Assembly (NCBI GenBank): GCA_025531455.1
Contig: JAMYHL010000114.1
Span: forward strand, 1-64,000
Origin: Apiotrichum sp. Y4204
Lineage: Eukaryota; Basidiomycota; Tremellomycetes; Trichosporonales; Trichosporonaceae
Length of the DNA: 64,000 nucleotides
Reading direction: 5' to 3'
In this document: positions 22,769 through 33,975 of the stretch, piece by piece
Position numbering within the stretch: position 1 is the first letter of the stretch
Layout of the letters: each line of letters starts with the position of its first letter
Notes under the pieces: model-generated
What the model was told of the DNA's origin: nothing
Seen by the model: the letters and a program-made list of their open reading frames with translations, nothing else
The model's database searches: none
Translations under genes and position numbers: made by a program

Positions 22769-25149
22769 ATGGCAGGCGGAACGGCAATTGCCACAGCGTC
22801 CAGCTCACAAGCGGAGGCGAACTCGACAATCGCTCCCTCTCGCGAGATGACCAGGTCTCCCACACCCTCCACCACATCGACGTCCGCATCGGAGGCGCAG
22901 CACGTGCTTATCCTGTACGCGTCCGAGACGGGAAACGCGCAGGACTTTGCGGAGCGCGTCGCGCGCGCGTTCCGTGCCGCCCACCGCCGCGCCGTCGTGC
23001 TCAGCATGGACGAGTATGATGTTGCTGACCTGCCACACGAACCCCTCATCATCTTCATTACCTCCACTCACGGCCGTGGCGACCCCCCGCCCGCGATGCG
23101 CGTCCTTTGGGAAAAGCTGATTAGAAAAGGCCTCCCAGAAGATATTCTCGAGGGTGGGTGGTAACTCGTGATGTGCTTCGCACACCGTGCAGGGCTGTAA
23201 AAGCCAAAGATGAATCGGCGCTGATTTCAAGATGTTCATTATACGATCTATGGCCTGGGCGATACCTCGTACGAGCGGTTTTGCTTTGCGGGAAAGATGC
23301 TGGTGCGCCGATTGGAAAGCCTCGGAGCACAGCTCCTGTGTCCTGCCGCTTGGGGAGACGAGCGAGCCCCCGACGGGTGAGTGCACGATACGAAGACTAC
23401 TGACACGACAGATATGAAGAAACTTTTATGCCATGGCTTCAAAATACCCTCGACACTATTGTTCCATACCTCCCCGGTCCCTCTACATCACCGCTCCCCT
23501 CGACTGCACTGCCTCTACCGATCTATTCGATGGAACCTGCGCCCGTCGAAGCCGACCTTTCGGGACTGTCGTTGAACGCTCAGAGGGAAGCAGGTCATGG
23601 TAAGGAAACCGGAGATTCCTCCTCTCGGGTTCCAGCTGTATATGTCCCAGGAGGTTGGAAGTGGGCGACCTTGACCAAGAACGAACGCGTCACTTCAAAA
23701 GACTGGTGGCAAGACGTGCGACGATTCGACCTCACTCTCGACGACGACGTACCCTACCTTCCAGGAGCAGTGGCAGGGCTGCATCCTCGCAGTTCAGATG
23801 TCGAAGTGAACGCCTTCCTTGAGGACAACTCTCTAGAAGCAGAGGCTGACCGGCCGATTATCATCAGGTCCACACTGCCAGGTATGTACGCATGGACTGA
23901 TAAGTGTTGACGCCCACAGAGCAGCCTTTGCCACCACACTTTCCCAGCGGACCGACAACATTGCGATCGCTACTCACCCACCATTTGGACCTGCGTTCCT
24001 CTCCACGGAAGAGTTTCTTCGAATGGCTTCGCCGATTCGCGGACGATGAAAGGGAGGTGGAACGTTTGGATGAATTTGTGGCGGACCCCGATGAGGTGCA
24101 TGACTACGCAACACGCCCAAGCCGAACCATCCTGGAGACACTCGCCGACTTTCGTCTCACAAAGATTCCGCTTCAATATGTGCTGGAAGTTCTCCCTCCG
24201 CTGCGCAGGAGACAGTTTTCCATAGCAAGCGATTCCGAGGTAGGTCTCTGGTTACTGACCACCTGCAATTCATCGCTCCCAGCTGACTCCTGCAGGCCCA
24301 CCCCGGTAAAATCGAGCTGCTGGTCGCGTTAGTGGAGTACAAGACAAATCTCTCCGTCCCCCGTGTCGGCCTGTGCTCTTCGTGGCTTTCGACTTTACCG
24401 GAGGGCACACGGATTCCGTACGAAATTCTGCCACCGACCCTCTTCCTTCCAAGTGTGGATACTCCGGTCATTCTCGTGGGCCCCGGTACCGGAGTTGCAC
24501 CGATGCGAGCGTTCCTTGAGGCTCGTGTCGCGCAGGGCGCAGGCAAGGGTATGTTCATGTTGATTGCAGATTCCAGCAATGCTTACTCGAACAGATACGG
24601 CCTTGTACTTTGGATGCCGCAGCGTCACGCAGGATCTCTACTTCGCAGACGACTGGGAGACCCACCGGGCGGCTGGCGCAACTGTCCGCATCGCACCGAG
24701 CCGCGACAGTGTGGAAAAGATCTATGTCCAGAACCTCATACGCGATGACGCCAAGATAGTAAATGACTGGATAGTCAACCGCCGCGGACACATCTATGTA
24801 TGCGGGTAAGTCCCAAGGCCTAATTCTGTTGTGTAATGAAAATGGCCCGAACCACATGTGACGGTTATCTGTCTGGCAACGAACCGAACACCGGTCCGAA
24901 CCGTCACGATGACATGACTTCTCCTGAGGCAGGGCCATGCGCAAGAGGACGCATGGACTCACACATCGTTGAAAGGTTGTGACTGTGACTGACGCTCTCA
25001 GATCGTCCAACGCCATGCCCCGCGAAGTCCGGGCTGCTGTTGCATGGTGTATTTCGAGCGCAGGCGCAGGGCAGATGAGTGGGGAGGAGGCTGAAGCGTA
25101 TGTGGAGACCATGTTTGACGAGGGTCGTGGTGGCGAGGAGAGCTGGTAG
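22769..25149 (+). CDS. TAH18: NADPH-dependent diflavin reductase TAH18
   Basis: Seven exons (22769-23153, 23232-23376, 23412-23881, 23920-24240, 24297-24548, 24595-24805, 25002-25149) give 643 residues. The order is flavodoxin-type FMN domain (LYASETGNAQDFAERV at about residue 50, THGRGDPPP, TIYGLGDTSYERF), FAD domain (PLQYVLEVLPPLRRRQFSIA) and NADP domain (VGPGTGVAPMRAF, YFGCRS, YVCGSSNAMPREV). The length is near that of known TAH18/NDOR1, with an extra Ser/Thr-rich start of about 45 residues. In other fungi it passes electrons from NADPH to Dre2 for cytosolic Fe-S cluster assembly. All cofactor motifs are intact. The last intron (196 nt) is unusually long for this locus. Confidence 0.93.
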
Positions 25150-25446
25150 ACTACATAGACGGGATAATTTCAGCTGCATGATGCATTGCATTGCACTCTC
25201 AACCGTCTGAAACGGGCATGACTGAGCGTGTCTTGCAAGAGGGGAGAGGTCGGGCGGGGTCGTACCATAAGGGCGTAGGTCAGACATGTCACCAGTCTCT
25301 CGAGACATGCATACGAATCAACATGAAACGTAGTGTTTGACTGTGTTGTATGCATCGCTGATAGCATCTGTACATGCTGCTGTTGCTGCTGCTGTTGCGT
25401 TGCACACCGCCGGGAGCGGAAAGAGGATGAAAGAGCGACGACGAGA

Positions 25447-25479
25447 CTCGGTACTCGGTACTCTGTACTCTGTACTCTG
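25447..25479. repeat. Heptamer tandem repeat CTC(G/T)GTA
   Basis: Four full units and most of a fifth, the first two with G and the rest with T at the fourth position. Confidence 0.9.
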
Positions 25480-25552
25480 CTACTGGGTCCAAAAGGTTGA
25501 TGCAATGTCATTTTCATTTCACTTGCCACTGTTTGCCATCCATAATATCATA

Positions 25553-25576
25553 ATTCCCATTCCCATTCCCATTCCA
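25553..25576. repeat. ATTCCC hexamer repeat
   Basis: Three perfect units and one with a final A, continuing as AATCC units. Confidence 0.85.
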
Positions 25577-25699
25577 ATCCAATCCATCCCACTTTATTCC
25601 TCATCTCTACATTTTACATTTTACACACACATATACACACATACATTGCATTGTCCGGCTCCATATCACTATATTTCAGTAACGACGACAGCGACTGTA

Positions 25700-25731
25700 A
25701 CGACGACGACGACGACGACAACAACAACGAA
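25700..25731. repeat. ACG/ACA trinucleotide repeat
   Basis: Seven ACG units followed by ACA units in the leader region of the hydrolase gene. Confidence 0.85.
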
Positions 25732-26096
25732 CAACTGCACAGTGGAAACAGTGCTGCTCAGACTTGGGCGGCCAACAAGACATCTCCTACATCTCACATC
25801 TCCTCATCCCACCGCGCTTCCTTCCTGACACGGGACCGGTAACCGGCCGCCGATAATTTGTGCTTCCTATCCACCTCCCTCTCCGCCGCTGTTGACATCC
25901 GTCACTTCCCGGCACATCTCGCCGGATCGTGTGAGACGCTCCTCTCCATCTCTCTCGCACATCATCTTCCACACATTCATGGACGCGCTTCTATAGCTGA
26001 CATTCCATCATCGCCCGCTGTGCTCGCACCCCCGTCAACGGCGTCAACCCACCCGACCCACTGTCCCCTCCTGACTATCTTCTGTGCGTGCACACC

Positions 26097-28814
26097 ATGG
26101 CGACTCTTCAGGCAGACCCCGGGTCGCCATCAGCCGGCCGGCTTGCGCACCTCCTCAAGTCGTACACATCCACCCATCCCCTCCGCTCTCCGTCTCCGTT
26201 GCCGCGAGGGTCGCGCATCGATCCCAAGGTTGTGCAGCGCCCAGCTCCCCTCTCATCGACATCGCCGCTGCTCTGGACCCTCTCCACATGGTTTGCATTC
26301 GTACAGTTCGCCCTTGCCAAGGGCCTTCATATCATCTGGAGCCTCCTCAAGCACTTCTTGGTTGGGCCCCAGCGCAAGAGCTGGGGCTATCGCATGACAT
26401 TTGTGAGTGCAATATTACAGCGTGTTATTATCTGTTGTTTTGTGCACACGATCACGCGACATGTCGGTCGGTGACGAGAGCAACAGAGTTATGCAGTGCA
26501 GTTGCACAGCTACTTTTGCCACTCTTTGTGTGTCTGTTGTGCTGACACCTGTCGCAGATCATCTCGTTCATGCGCAACGTCGCCAACTACACCGACTTTG
26601 CCGACATTGTCCTCCTCCGACGTCTCATCTCCATCACCTATCTCATCCCGCTACCCGCCGACGCCGTCGTCACGCCCATCACATTTCTGGTGCCAAAGCG
26701 GAAGCCGGCCGATGCATGTCGGGGATTCCTGAGGTGAGCACACTGTTCGTCAACGCAAGGTCCACGTCGACCGTCGCGACCTCGGAGATAGCGAACGCTT
26801 AATCTCCACTCTGTTGATCTGGGGGCATCGGGGGCCAACGGACAGGCACTTGGTGCCTGCCTCTCGCGCAGTGCCTCTTATCTCCATCATGATGCATGCA
26901 TCGATTCGCATGCCGTACAAATCGCCCCAGCCTGCAACTTTATCTCCACATTTTCGTACCAGTCGCTGATACCAACCACAGGGAATGGGATTTGCAAGAA
27001 ACAGGCGCTCGCGAGCTCACAGGTGAATGGGTCGTGGGCAATGATGTATGGAAGCGGCTCAAGACTGAGCGGCGGGCACGGTGGCATGCCGAACTCCGCA
27101 GACGCGCTCCACCGGGTCCTTCTCGGCTTCGCGAAGCTGTCCTCGACGACGAGATCATTATGTCTACATCGTCCAGCCCATCAATCGGGCGCCGTCACAA
27201 TTCAAACTCGTCTGCATCTGGTCCACCTGCCGTGGAGCGCGAAAGTGGTCGGGGGACACCAGAGCCCGAGCTCGAGGGCGAAGCAGCTGCTCCTACAAGC
27301 CGGCGGGAGCGCGTCATCTATTATGTTCACGGTGGTGCTTACTATGTTGGTAACGCTGCCACCCACCGACTCGTCACTATTGGAGTAAGCAAGGCTTGCA
27401 ACGCCAGAGTATTTGGTAAGTGTCAGCTGCAAGACCTTAAGGGTCCTAGTCATCCTCATCGTTGGTCACGCCCTAACTATCAGCCATCACGTATCGCCTG
27501 GCGCCAGAGTTCAGTTTCCCCCTCCCCCTCATTGACGTTCTTCAAGGATATCTCCGCCTTCTCGCCCCACCACTGTCGATCCCTGCGGAGAACATCATCA
27601 TTGCCGGTGACTCAGCTGGCGGTGGCCTCACTCTCGCCTTGTGCCTGTATCTCCGCGACAACGGGTATCAGCTGCCCTCTGGTCTTGTGCTCATGTCACC
27701 TTGGGTAGACTTGACTATGTCCTGCGGAAGCTGGGACGATAACGGGGACATGGACGTCATCCCATTGCCAGAGGCAGATGATCATCTCAATCCGGTTGGG
27801 TGTTACCTTGGGCCAAAGGGTATTGCGAACTATCTTACCCACCCTTACGCATCTCCCTTGTTTGGCGACCTGCGGGGTATGCCACCAATGTTAATCCAGT
27901 CTGGCGACTCGGAAGTACTCCGTGACGAGATCACACTTTTGGCGCATAAGGCAACTCTGGCCGGAGTGTCAGTCACGCATGAGCTGTATGAGGATATGGT
28001 CCATGTGTTTCAGATGTTCACATGGCTACCTGCGACACACGCCGCTATCAATAGCATCGGCCGTTGGGTACGCCAGACTCTGCCCCGCATCGAGTGGGAG
28101 CAGCGCCAGATGGCGGAAATGGAGGCCACAGCGGAAGAAACCGACGATTGGTACGGCGTGCACAATGGGCCATTCGAGGAAAGCCCCGTGGAGATAACCA
28201 CTGCCCCAGCCCCCAGCGCCAGCAGTTTGGGTCTCGACCGGTTCCCCGACATCACGCCGAGTGGCCACGCTCCGCAGATTGATGTCGACTCGCTACCAGC
28301 AAGTGTTCCTCCGGCAGACGAAGTGGGTCGTGTCCGTTCTTCTGAGTCGCTTCACCGCGACACCCACGATCTTCACGCCCACCACGAGGCGTTCCTCCAT
28401 TCGCCACGCCCTCCGATGCGCCGCGCAAACACAACAGGCCACCGCTCGGCTACATCTTCACCTGCCGTCTCCACCTCTGCTCTTGCGACACCTCGCACGT
28501 CTTTCCGCCGCCGCCGTACCACGGCGAATCTCCAGATGCTCACTTCCTCGCCTGTCTCTCCTACCGGCTCAGGCTATCCAGCGAGCAATCCTGTCAGCCC
28601 CACGCCATCCGTCCGGCGCCGTTTCCGCGCACCAACCATCTCACACCCCACGACCCCCACGACTCGCTCCCGCTCCCAGTCTCACACAGACATCTTCCAC
28701 CTCGTGGAGGGCTATGTCGAGGAAGGAGCTGCCAACGCGACGGTCGTGTACACTCCTGGCGGCGAGATTCGCAGTGTGGGCGTTCTGGGCGACGAGAGCG
28801 ACGATGAGCAGTAG
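26097..28814 (+). CDS. Membrane-associated alpha/beta hydrolase (fold-3, HSL-like)
   Basis: Exons 26097-26402, 26558-26733, 26982-27415 and 27484-28814 give 748 residues. A hydrophobic stretch at about residues 57-88 (LLWTLSTWFAFVQFALA...) suggests an N-terminal membrane anchor. The catalytic domain has the oxyanion motif HGGAYYVG (about residue 275), the nucleophile elbow GDSAGG, the acid in QSGDSEVLRDE, and the His in DMVHVFQMF. This places it in the hormone-sensitive-lipase-like esterases that include fungal steryl acetyl hydrolase SAY1. The substrate cannot be told from sequence. The C-terminal 200 residues are Pro/Ser/Thr-rich and disordered. The 248-nt second intron is long and could hide a small alternative exon. 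Confidence 0.85.
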
Positions 28815-29493
28815 ACGGCTAGACACAGAGTCACGAATTTCTATCGCTGTCCTACAGAGTAAGAGTCTCCTCTGGGATGTTACAGTTTCGCGAGATCCGC
28901 CCCCCCAGCAAGCATTTCATCGAGTCTTGACAGCAGCTTCTGTACATGTCTGTACATGTTGTATGCACGCATGCATGATTATCCACAACATAGCTAAGGA
29001 ACATCGAAAATGGGGCCGGAAAGGTTGTAACGATAATGGCAGGAGGCTGTATGTTTCCTCTGCCTGCACACCAGACTGCGACAGCAAATATGAAACCAGG
29101 TAGGTATCTCAGGCATGAGTATGTGAAGGTGGTGGCCACATCTACAAGAGAGCAACAGCAGCGGCGAAAAGAGGAACTCGGACAACTTCTGATCACCAAA
29201 TGATCCCTACAGTATCCAGAGCGGAGCTACACACAGGATCAACATTAACCGACGAGACGAGCACAATTCCATGATGTTCCTCTGCGCTGCCGAAAGGGCC
29301 TCACCAACTCCTGGGCTTGTGAGGACACTGCGAAGCTCTTTCACAACACTGGACTTTCATGACACCAAACAATTCAAGTACAGAAGAGGGAAGAGGAAAA
29401 TCGAAGAATCACTGAGAAAGCTACAGAAACAGGCCAGCTAAGAAAACAACGGAAGTAGTCAAGCAGCTGCTCATTAGCCTGTCAATGCAAACC
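28815..29493. other. Convergent intergenic region
   Basis: Between the hydrolase and the membrane protein gene, both ending here. It contains a doubled CTGTACATGT near 28939-28958 in the likely hydrolase 3' UTR. No gene seen. Confidence 0.6.
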
Positions 29494-30764
29494 TCACATG
29501 ATGACAAGGACGGCAGCGATGTAGGCAACGATGGCGGGGGGTACGTACGCGTAAGGCGCATACGAGTGTTCGGCGCTGGAGACCTGTGCCCAGTGGATGC
29601 CCTCCTCGAAAGTGGAATTCTGGATCGCGGCGATAATCTCGTCCATGGCAGCGACGGATTTTCCATGGTGCTGATCGGTATTGTTGATACCGTTGTGGAT
29701 AGCGGAGGCGGCGTGGGCAATCGCGCCGAGGGCCGAGGGGATAGCGGCATTGGTATCCTGAAGCTGCTCGGTCTTGTGCATGTCGTTGTGGATGGCCTCA
29801 ATGACGGGGGCTACCCTGTCAATGGCCGAGGGGACAGGTCCGCCGCGTTCCTGGCGCTTCTTTGCGTCTGTGGCCTTTGCTCCACCGAAGATGCCAGCAA
29901 TGGCGTCGAGAAGTTTTGTGTCGGCGGAGGCGGAGTCGTCGGGCTGCTCAGTGGGGGTGCTGACGGGGATCTCGTGGGGCGGCTCGCTGCTCGTCGGCTT
30001 CATCAGCCCGAGGAAGCCACCGATGGCGTCGGCAATGTCCGCGCCGGCAGGGTCAGTGTTTGTTGCGTTCACCAGCCCGAGAACGTCATCGATGGCGTCG
30101 ACAACGGCGGTGCGCGCGGGGTCGTCGGGGCGCTTGGTGGTGGAAGTGGTAGGGAGGCGGGTGATGTTAAAGATGTCGGTGGTCGAGTCCGCAGCGGTGG
30201 GCTTGGCACTGGAGGGGGTGGGGGTGGGTTCGGGAGTCTCGTCGATCTCCGACTCGCACTGAAGGTTAGTGGCTAGATAGCGTGCAAGACGTACCTCTTC
30301 CTCGGGGTAGAAGGTGATAACCTTGCCGTTGCCTGCGGCCGCGGCCGGGTTCATATGATCGACGACCTGGCCGCTGCCGGAGCAGAGACCGAGGCGGTAG
30401 AACTGATACTCTTGGTCTGAGAGGGCCTTGCAATGCCTGGACTGTGAGCCTGGTGCGGGGGGGTTTTGTTTGGGCACTTGGGACTGTTTGGCCCGTTTAG
30501 TGCCACAACCAAAGCAGTCCGTAGTACTCACTCGTTAACACAGGTGCGGTACGCCTCAAGGTCATGGCACCAGTGGTCGGTGCAAGGGTGGCACTCGTAC
30601 TCGACGTGGAACGCATAGGCGACGAAGACGTAAGGGAGAGTCCTGACGGAGGCGAGGAACGCCCAAGTGGCGAAGACTAAAAAGAGGGCGATGATCATTG
30701 TGGAAGGCAGCTTGGAGATGAGCTTGGAGATGGAGTCTGGGAAGGTGTTAGGAGTAGAGGTCAT
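29494..30764 (-). CDS. Hypothetical secreted or membrane protein, hydrophobic at both ends
   Basis: Exons 30764-30532, 30436-30295 and 30258-29494 give 379 residues. I do not recognise the family. Residues about 20-50 form a strong hydrophobic segment (TMIIALFLVFATWAFLASV), either a signal anchor or uncleaved signal. A Cys-containing region follows (ECHPCTDHWCHD, CVNEHCKAL, LCSGSG), then a long Thr/Pro-rich and Ala-rich linker with repeated D-A-I-x-G/D-x-L-G-L blocks. The C-terminus is hydrophobic (VPPAIVAYIAAVLVIM) and ends at the stop, as in GPI-anchored precursors. I infer a cell-surface protein. A TATA box lies about 70 bases upstream of the ATG. The start is the first ATG in the frame after the TATA. 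Confidence 0.75.
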
Positions 30765-31277
30765 AAGGTGAATTGAGGGGAGAGAGTGTGTGTGAGTGAA
30801 TGAAGGCAGGAGCCGTTGTTAGAGGTTGGATTATATATATCCTGAGAGTTTCTTTCAGAAACTACTCGGGTACGGCTTGGTCTTCGTCGCCAGAGTGAAG
30901 GCGGGATAGGGGATGTGGTACGTGATATGTGTGTGTTGGTATGTCTCGCACCGTTACCTCCTGCAAGCATTGCAGAGGAGCCTGTCGGCGGACACACAGG
31001 ACGAAAGGCCACGTTTGTGGGGGTGTGTATTCGTTTGCACAGTCTCAACTGCCACATTCGCACTCATATTGGTGCCACACGGATTAGATCAGCCATCGTT
31101 CCTGGGGCGAAGTGCTGATCCACGATCCACAATCCATGATCAGCGGATCAGCGGATCCGCACCAACCAGTATCCTCACACATGCACATGGCGGTGCCACA
31201 AACCTTCATTGTTCATTCCTGGTGACTGCGACAGACAGATTTACTCTTGACCGCCCACCTAGGATCGCTGACACAGT
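30765..31277. other. Intergenic between membrane protein gene and tRNA
   Basis: Contains the promoter of the minus-strand gene. At 31108-31160 there is a cluster of GATC-containing words (GATCCACGATCCACAATCC and GATCAGCG repeats) 120-170 bases upstream of the tRNA. No protein gene seen. Confidence 0.5.
30832..30841 (-). promoter_or_regulatory. TATA box of the hydrophobic-ended protein gene
   Basis: ATATATATAA on the minus strand, about 70 bases upstream of the ATG at 30764. It is one of the few clear TATA elements in the window. Confidence 0.6.
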
Positions 31278-31356
31278 ATCGCTATGGCCTAGTGGGACGG
31301 CGCCAGGCTCATATTGTGACACCTGGAGATCGCAGGATCGAAACCTGCTGGCGATA
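31278..31356 (+). tRNA. tRNA-Met(CAT), initiator-like, with 7-nt intron
   Basis: Complete cloverleaf: acceptor stem 31278-31284 with 31349-31355 (seven pairs, one G-U), discriminator A. The D stem is GCC/GGC, the anticodon stem CCAGG/CCTGG, and the T stem GCAGG/CCTGC. The loop CTCATA is interrupted after position 37 by seven bases (31314-31320) and closed by A at 31321, so the spliced loop is CTCATAA and the mature length is 72, as in eukaryotic initiator tRNA. Initiator marks are A1-U72, AGTGGGA in the D loop and the T loop ATCGAAA (A54, A60). One departure: pair 29-41 is A-U, whereas initiators normally have three G-C pairs there. A and B boxes (TGGCCTAGTGG, GGATCGAAACC) are present. Confidence 0.8.
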
Positions 31357-31379
31357 GACTTGATCCTGAACGGGATCCA

Positions 31380-31384
31380 TTTTT
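31380..31384 (+). terminator. RNA polymerase III terminator
   Basis: TTTTT 24 bases after the tRNA 3' end; the first T run of four or more downstream. Confidence 0.7.
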
Positions 31385-31740
31385 GAGTAAGGACGTTCCA
31401 TTTTCTTGTGTAGACTCGCCGTGCATGGCCCGTTTGAACGCCTGGACATGTTGCGCACGCCTGTGCTCGCTGCGCTGCGGCCAGAGAGTGCATGAAAATG
31501 GTTGAGCAGATATCAGTGAGGAGTGATTAGTAATCAACAGTGCACAAAATCTGCGGAGCTTATGCTCCCTCCATGGCCTGAACGAGCAAACAGCTCTGCT
31601 GTCAGCAATTGGAGAGGACTGGGAAGACTTGAGAGGGACTCACCATTTGCCGTCCAACATCCAGATCCTCAATCCACCACACTATAATCCGGTTGCACCA
31701 CACCTGGAGTCTAGCGATGCATGGCCTACGCTACGTACAA
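31385..31740. other. Intergenic between tRNA and eIF3f
   Basis: Holds the 3' UTR of the eIF3f gene. Nothing else seen. Confidence 0.6.
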
Positions 31741-33005
31741 CTACTGCTGGGTGGTCTGCTGGGGGAGAAGCTGGAGACGGCCCGCCAGCTCAACCTGTGA
31801 GCGGACGAGGTTGGCGAGGAACGAGACGGTGAGCGTGTCCTGAAGACCCTCCTTGACGCCCTCGCCATCGTCGGCGCCCTCGTTCTGCGACCACCGGCCA
31901 ACACCCTCGAGCAAGTACCGTCCGACCTCGGGGTCGCCCTTCTCCTCGCCCGAGTTGACCTTCTGCACGTACGCGAGAGCATTGTCAATGAGACCGCTGA
32001 GCTCGTTGAGGGAGGAAGAGAGGGTCGGGAGAGGGGGGAGAGACGGGGACGGGGTGGGGTTGGTGGTGAGGAGGTCAACTGGGGAGTGTTAGCAATTGGC
32101 TTAGGTAAACGAAAGGTTCGGACTAGGGGTATGGGAGGTGAAAGCATGGTCATGATGATCGTCCGCAGCTCAATTATACGACCACATTTCCACCCTCCAC
32201 ACCAACATATCGACCCTTGCCTCATGTTCTCTGGCAGCACAATCTGATACTCACGGCCAGCACGCTCCGAGTCGGCGTACTTGATGTTGACAGGAACGGG
32301 GAGGAAGACGCAGTTCTCGGGCTTGGGGTTGAGACCGAGGGAGGTGGAGGCCCAGCCCTTGATGCCGAGGCCCTTGGTGCCGGAGGGGTCGACCTCGGTG
32401 TCAACGGTGACGTGGATAGCCTGGGCGGCGCCGGTCTCCTGGGCAAAGTAATTCTGGATGAGAGCCGAGTAGCCGTTAAGCTCGGGGTGGGTGGCGTACC
32501 ATCCGACAATCGACTCCTTGATACCGTTCTTGGCGAGCAGCTCCATCATGCCCTGGTGGAACGGCATGTCAATCGCGACCTGCTCCTCGCCCTCCGAGTG
32601 GGGCACGGCAAAGCTCGAGCGCACCTCCACGACCTGTCCATCCTCGCTGCGCGTGCCGAGAAGCGTACCGATGACACGCGGTGCGGTCGAGTCCGCCGGC
32701 CGCCTCGAGTGGTGCGAGATGATCGACGCGATCACCGACGGGTGAATCGTGATGAGCGAGGGCGGGCGGCTGGGTGTGAGCAACAGCATACAAGACTTAT
32801 ATGGCAGTAAGAGGGGGATGGGACAATGCAGGACATGTTGGACACGGCCATCAACACGGACCGCACGGTGGTGAAAGAAAAAAAAAAAAACATTCTGCCA
32901 ACCTCCTCCTTGCCACCATCCGTCCAAATGCCAGACTTACTTTGCCGCGGTGCCCATGTACGTCTTGTCGAGGAGGATCGCGGACGAAGGAGCGTCGAGC
33001 GACAT
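31741..33005 (-). CDS. Translation initiation factor eIF3 subunit f
   Basis: Exons 33005-32941, 32769-32255 and 32078-31741 give 305 residues. The MPN domain begins in exon 2: SLITIHPSVIASIISHHSRR, PRVIGTLLGTRSEDG, FAVPHSEGEEQVAIDM, IVGWYATHPELNGYSALI, IHVTVDTEV. This order and spacing match eIF3f rather than CSN6 or Rpn8. The JAMM metal ligands (HxH...D) are not present, as expected for an inactive MPN subunit of the eIF3 complex. The C-terminal helices (LANLVRSQVELAGRLQLL) fit the family's MIF4G-independent bundle. Intron 1 contains an A12 run. The gene faces away from the small protein gene at 33314. Confidence 0.92.
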
Positions 33006-33313
33006 TTTGAAGTGTTTTTGTGAGGGGATGAGATGAGGAGGACTGCTGTCTTTGTTGCTTGATGGACATGCCTCGAACGTCGAAAGCTGGTCGTGTTTCG
33101 TGTACAAAAAGAAAATGGGAATGGGAATTCAGCACAAAAAACGTGGCAAAATGGGGGGAGCAAATTACAATCACTTTCCTGACAGGCCTGACAGTAGGGA
33201 AAGAGTTTGAAATGAGCTCATCGAGGTCGAAACCCCCTTCTGGCTAGATGTTGTTGTTGCCATTGCTCACTGCATGTATACATGTATACATCCCCACACT
33301 TTCCCCCAACACG
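33006..33313. promoter_or_regulatory. Divergent promoter region eIF3f - small protein
   Basis: 308 bases between two start codons on opposite strands. No clear TATA box; a TGTATACATGTATACAT palindrome-like stretch lies near 33274-33290. Confidence 0.45.
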
Positions 33314-33742
33314 ATGAGCTCCGGATCACCGACCAGCGCGCCGCTTGCCATCGAAGACAAGGCGCACAACGATGCCATCGACGGGGTCACGAGCCTCGAG
33401 GTCGACGGGCAGGCGATTAAGCTTGACAAGCTCGGCCCTATGATCGTCAACTCGGATGGTGTGAGTTTTGTGTCGGGAGGAGAGCAGAACAGCTAGCAGG
33501 TAACGGGATGACCGTCTGTTATATCTGATCCGCTGAGCTCCTTGATACCAAACTCAATTTAACTCGCTAACACCCAGACTCTCTCTCGCATCACGAACTG
33601 GGCCGAGATGTCGCAGATCGAGCGCGACCGCACGGTCCGGCTCCTCGTCAAGAAGCGCAACCTCGTGCGCATGAACAAGGTTGCCGAGACGGAGGGCGGC
33701 GACGGCGAGAAGGTTTCGGCTCTTGCGGAGCAGAAGCAATGA
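33314..33742 (+). CDS. Small protein of unknown function, 103 residues
   Basis: Exons 33314-33460 and 33578-33742. I do not recognise a named family. The first half is acidic (LEVDGQAIKLDKLGPMIVNSDG). The second half has the pattern DGTLSRITNWAEMSQIERD followed by RTVRLLVKKRNLVRM, an amphipathic helix rich in basic residues of a kind found in small, uncharacterised fungal proteins. No signal peptide or membrane segment. The intron falls on a codon boundary and its removal joins DG to TLSRI. The regular composition and the shared promoter region with eIF3f support a real gene. Confidence 0.75.
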
Positions 33743-33975
33743 GGACATTGCACTCGTGATATGGAAGAAAGACGAATTGTTGCCATAGTATCATCTCCCC
33801 CCGAACATAGCATCCTACACTTTAACAGTATCCCAAGAGCAGGGGGCCCTAGACATCATATGAATCGCACTACAGTCCTGCGACTTCCAGACCACATGCC
33901 TGTTGGCATCCACCTGCCGCCGGTCAGTCATTCCAAGTCAGTCGGCGACCTCACATTGAATGCTACATCTCAATG

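Larger units (their letters stand above)
25150..26096. other. Intergenic with several simple repeats
   Basis: Holds the TAH18 3' region and the leader of the hydrolase gene. It has a heptamer tandem array, an ATTCCC array and an ACG/ACA array. No gene supported. Confidence 0.6.

Noticed and set aside
29485..30276. Plus-strand frame of 263 codons
   Set aside because: Antisense shadow of exon 3 of the hydrophobic-ended protein.
33180..33245. GTCGAAACCCCC resembling a tRNA T arm
   Set aside because: No matching 5' acceptor strand or anticodon arm upstream.
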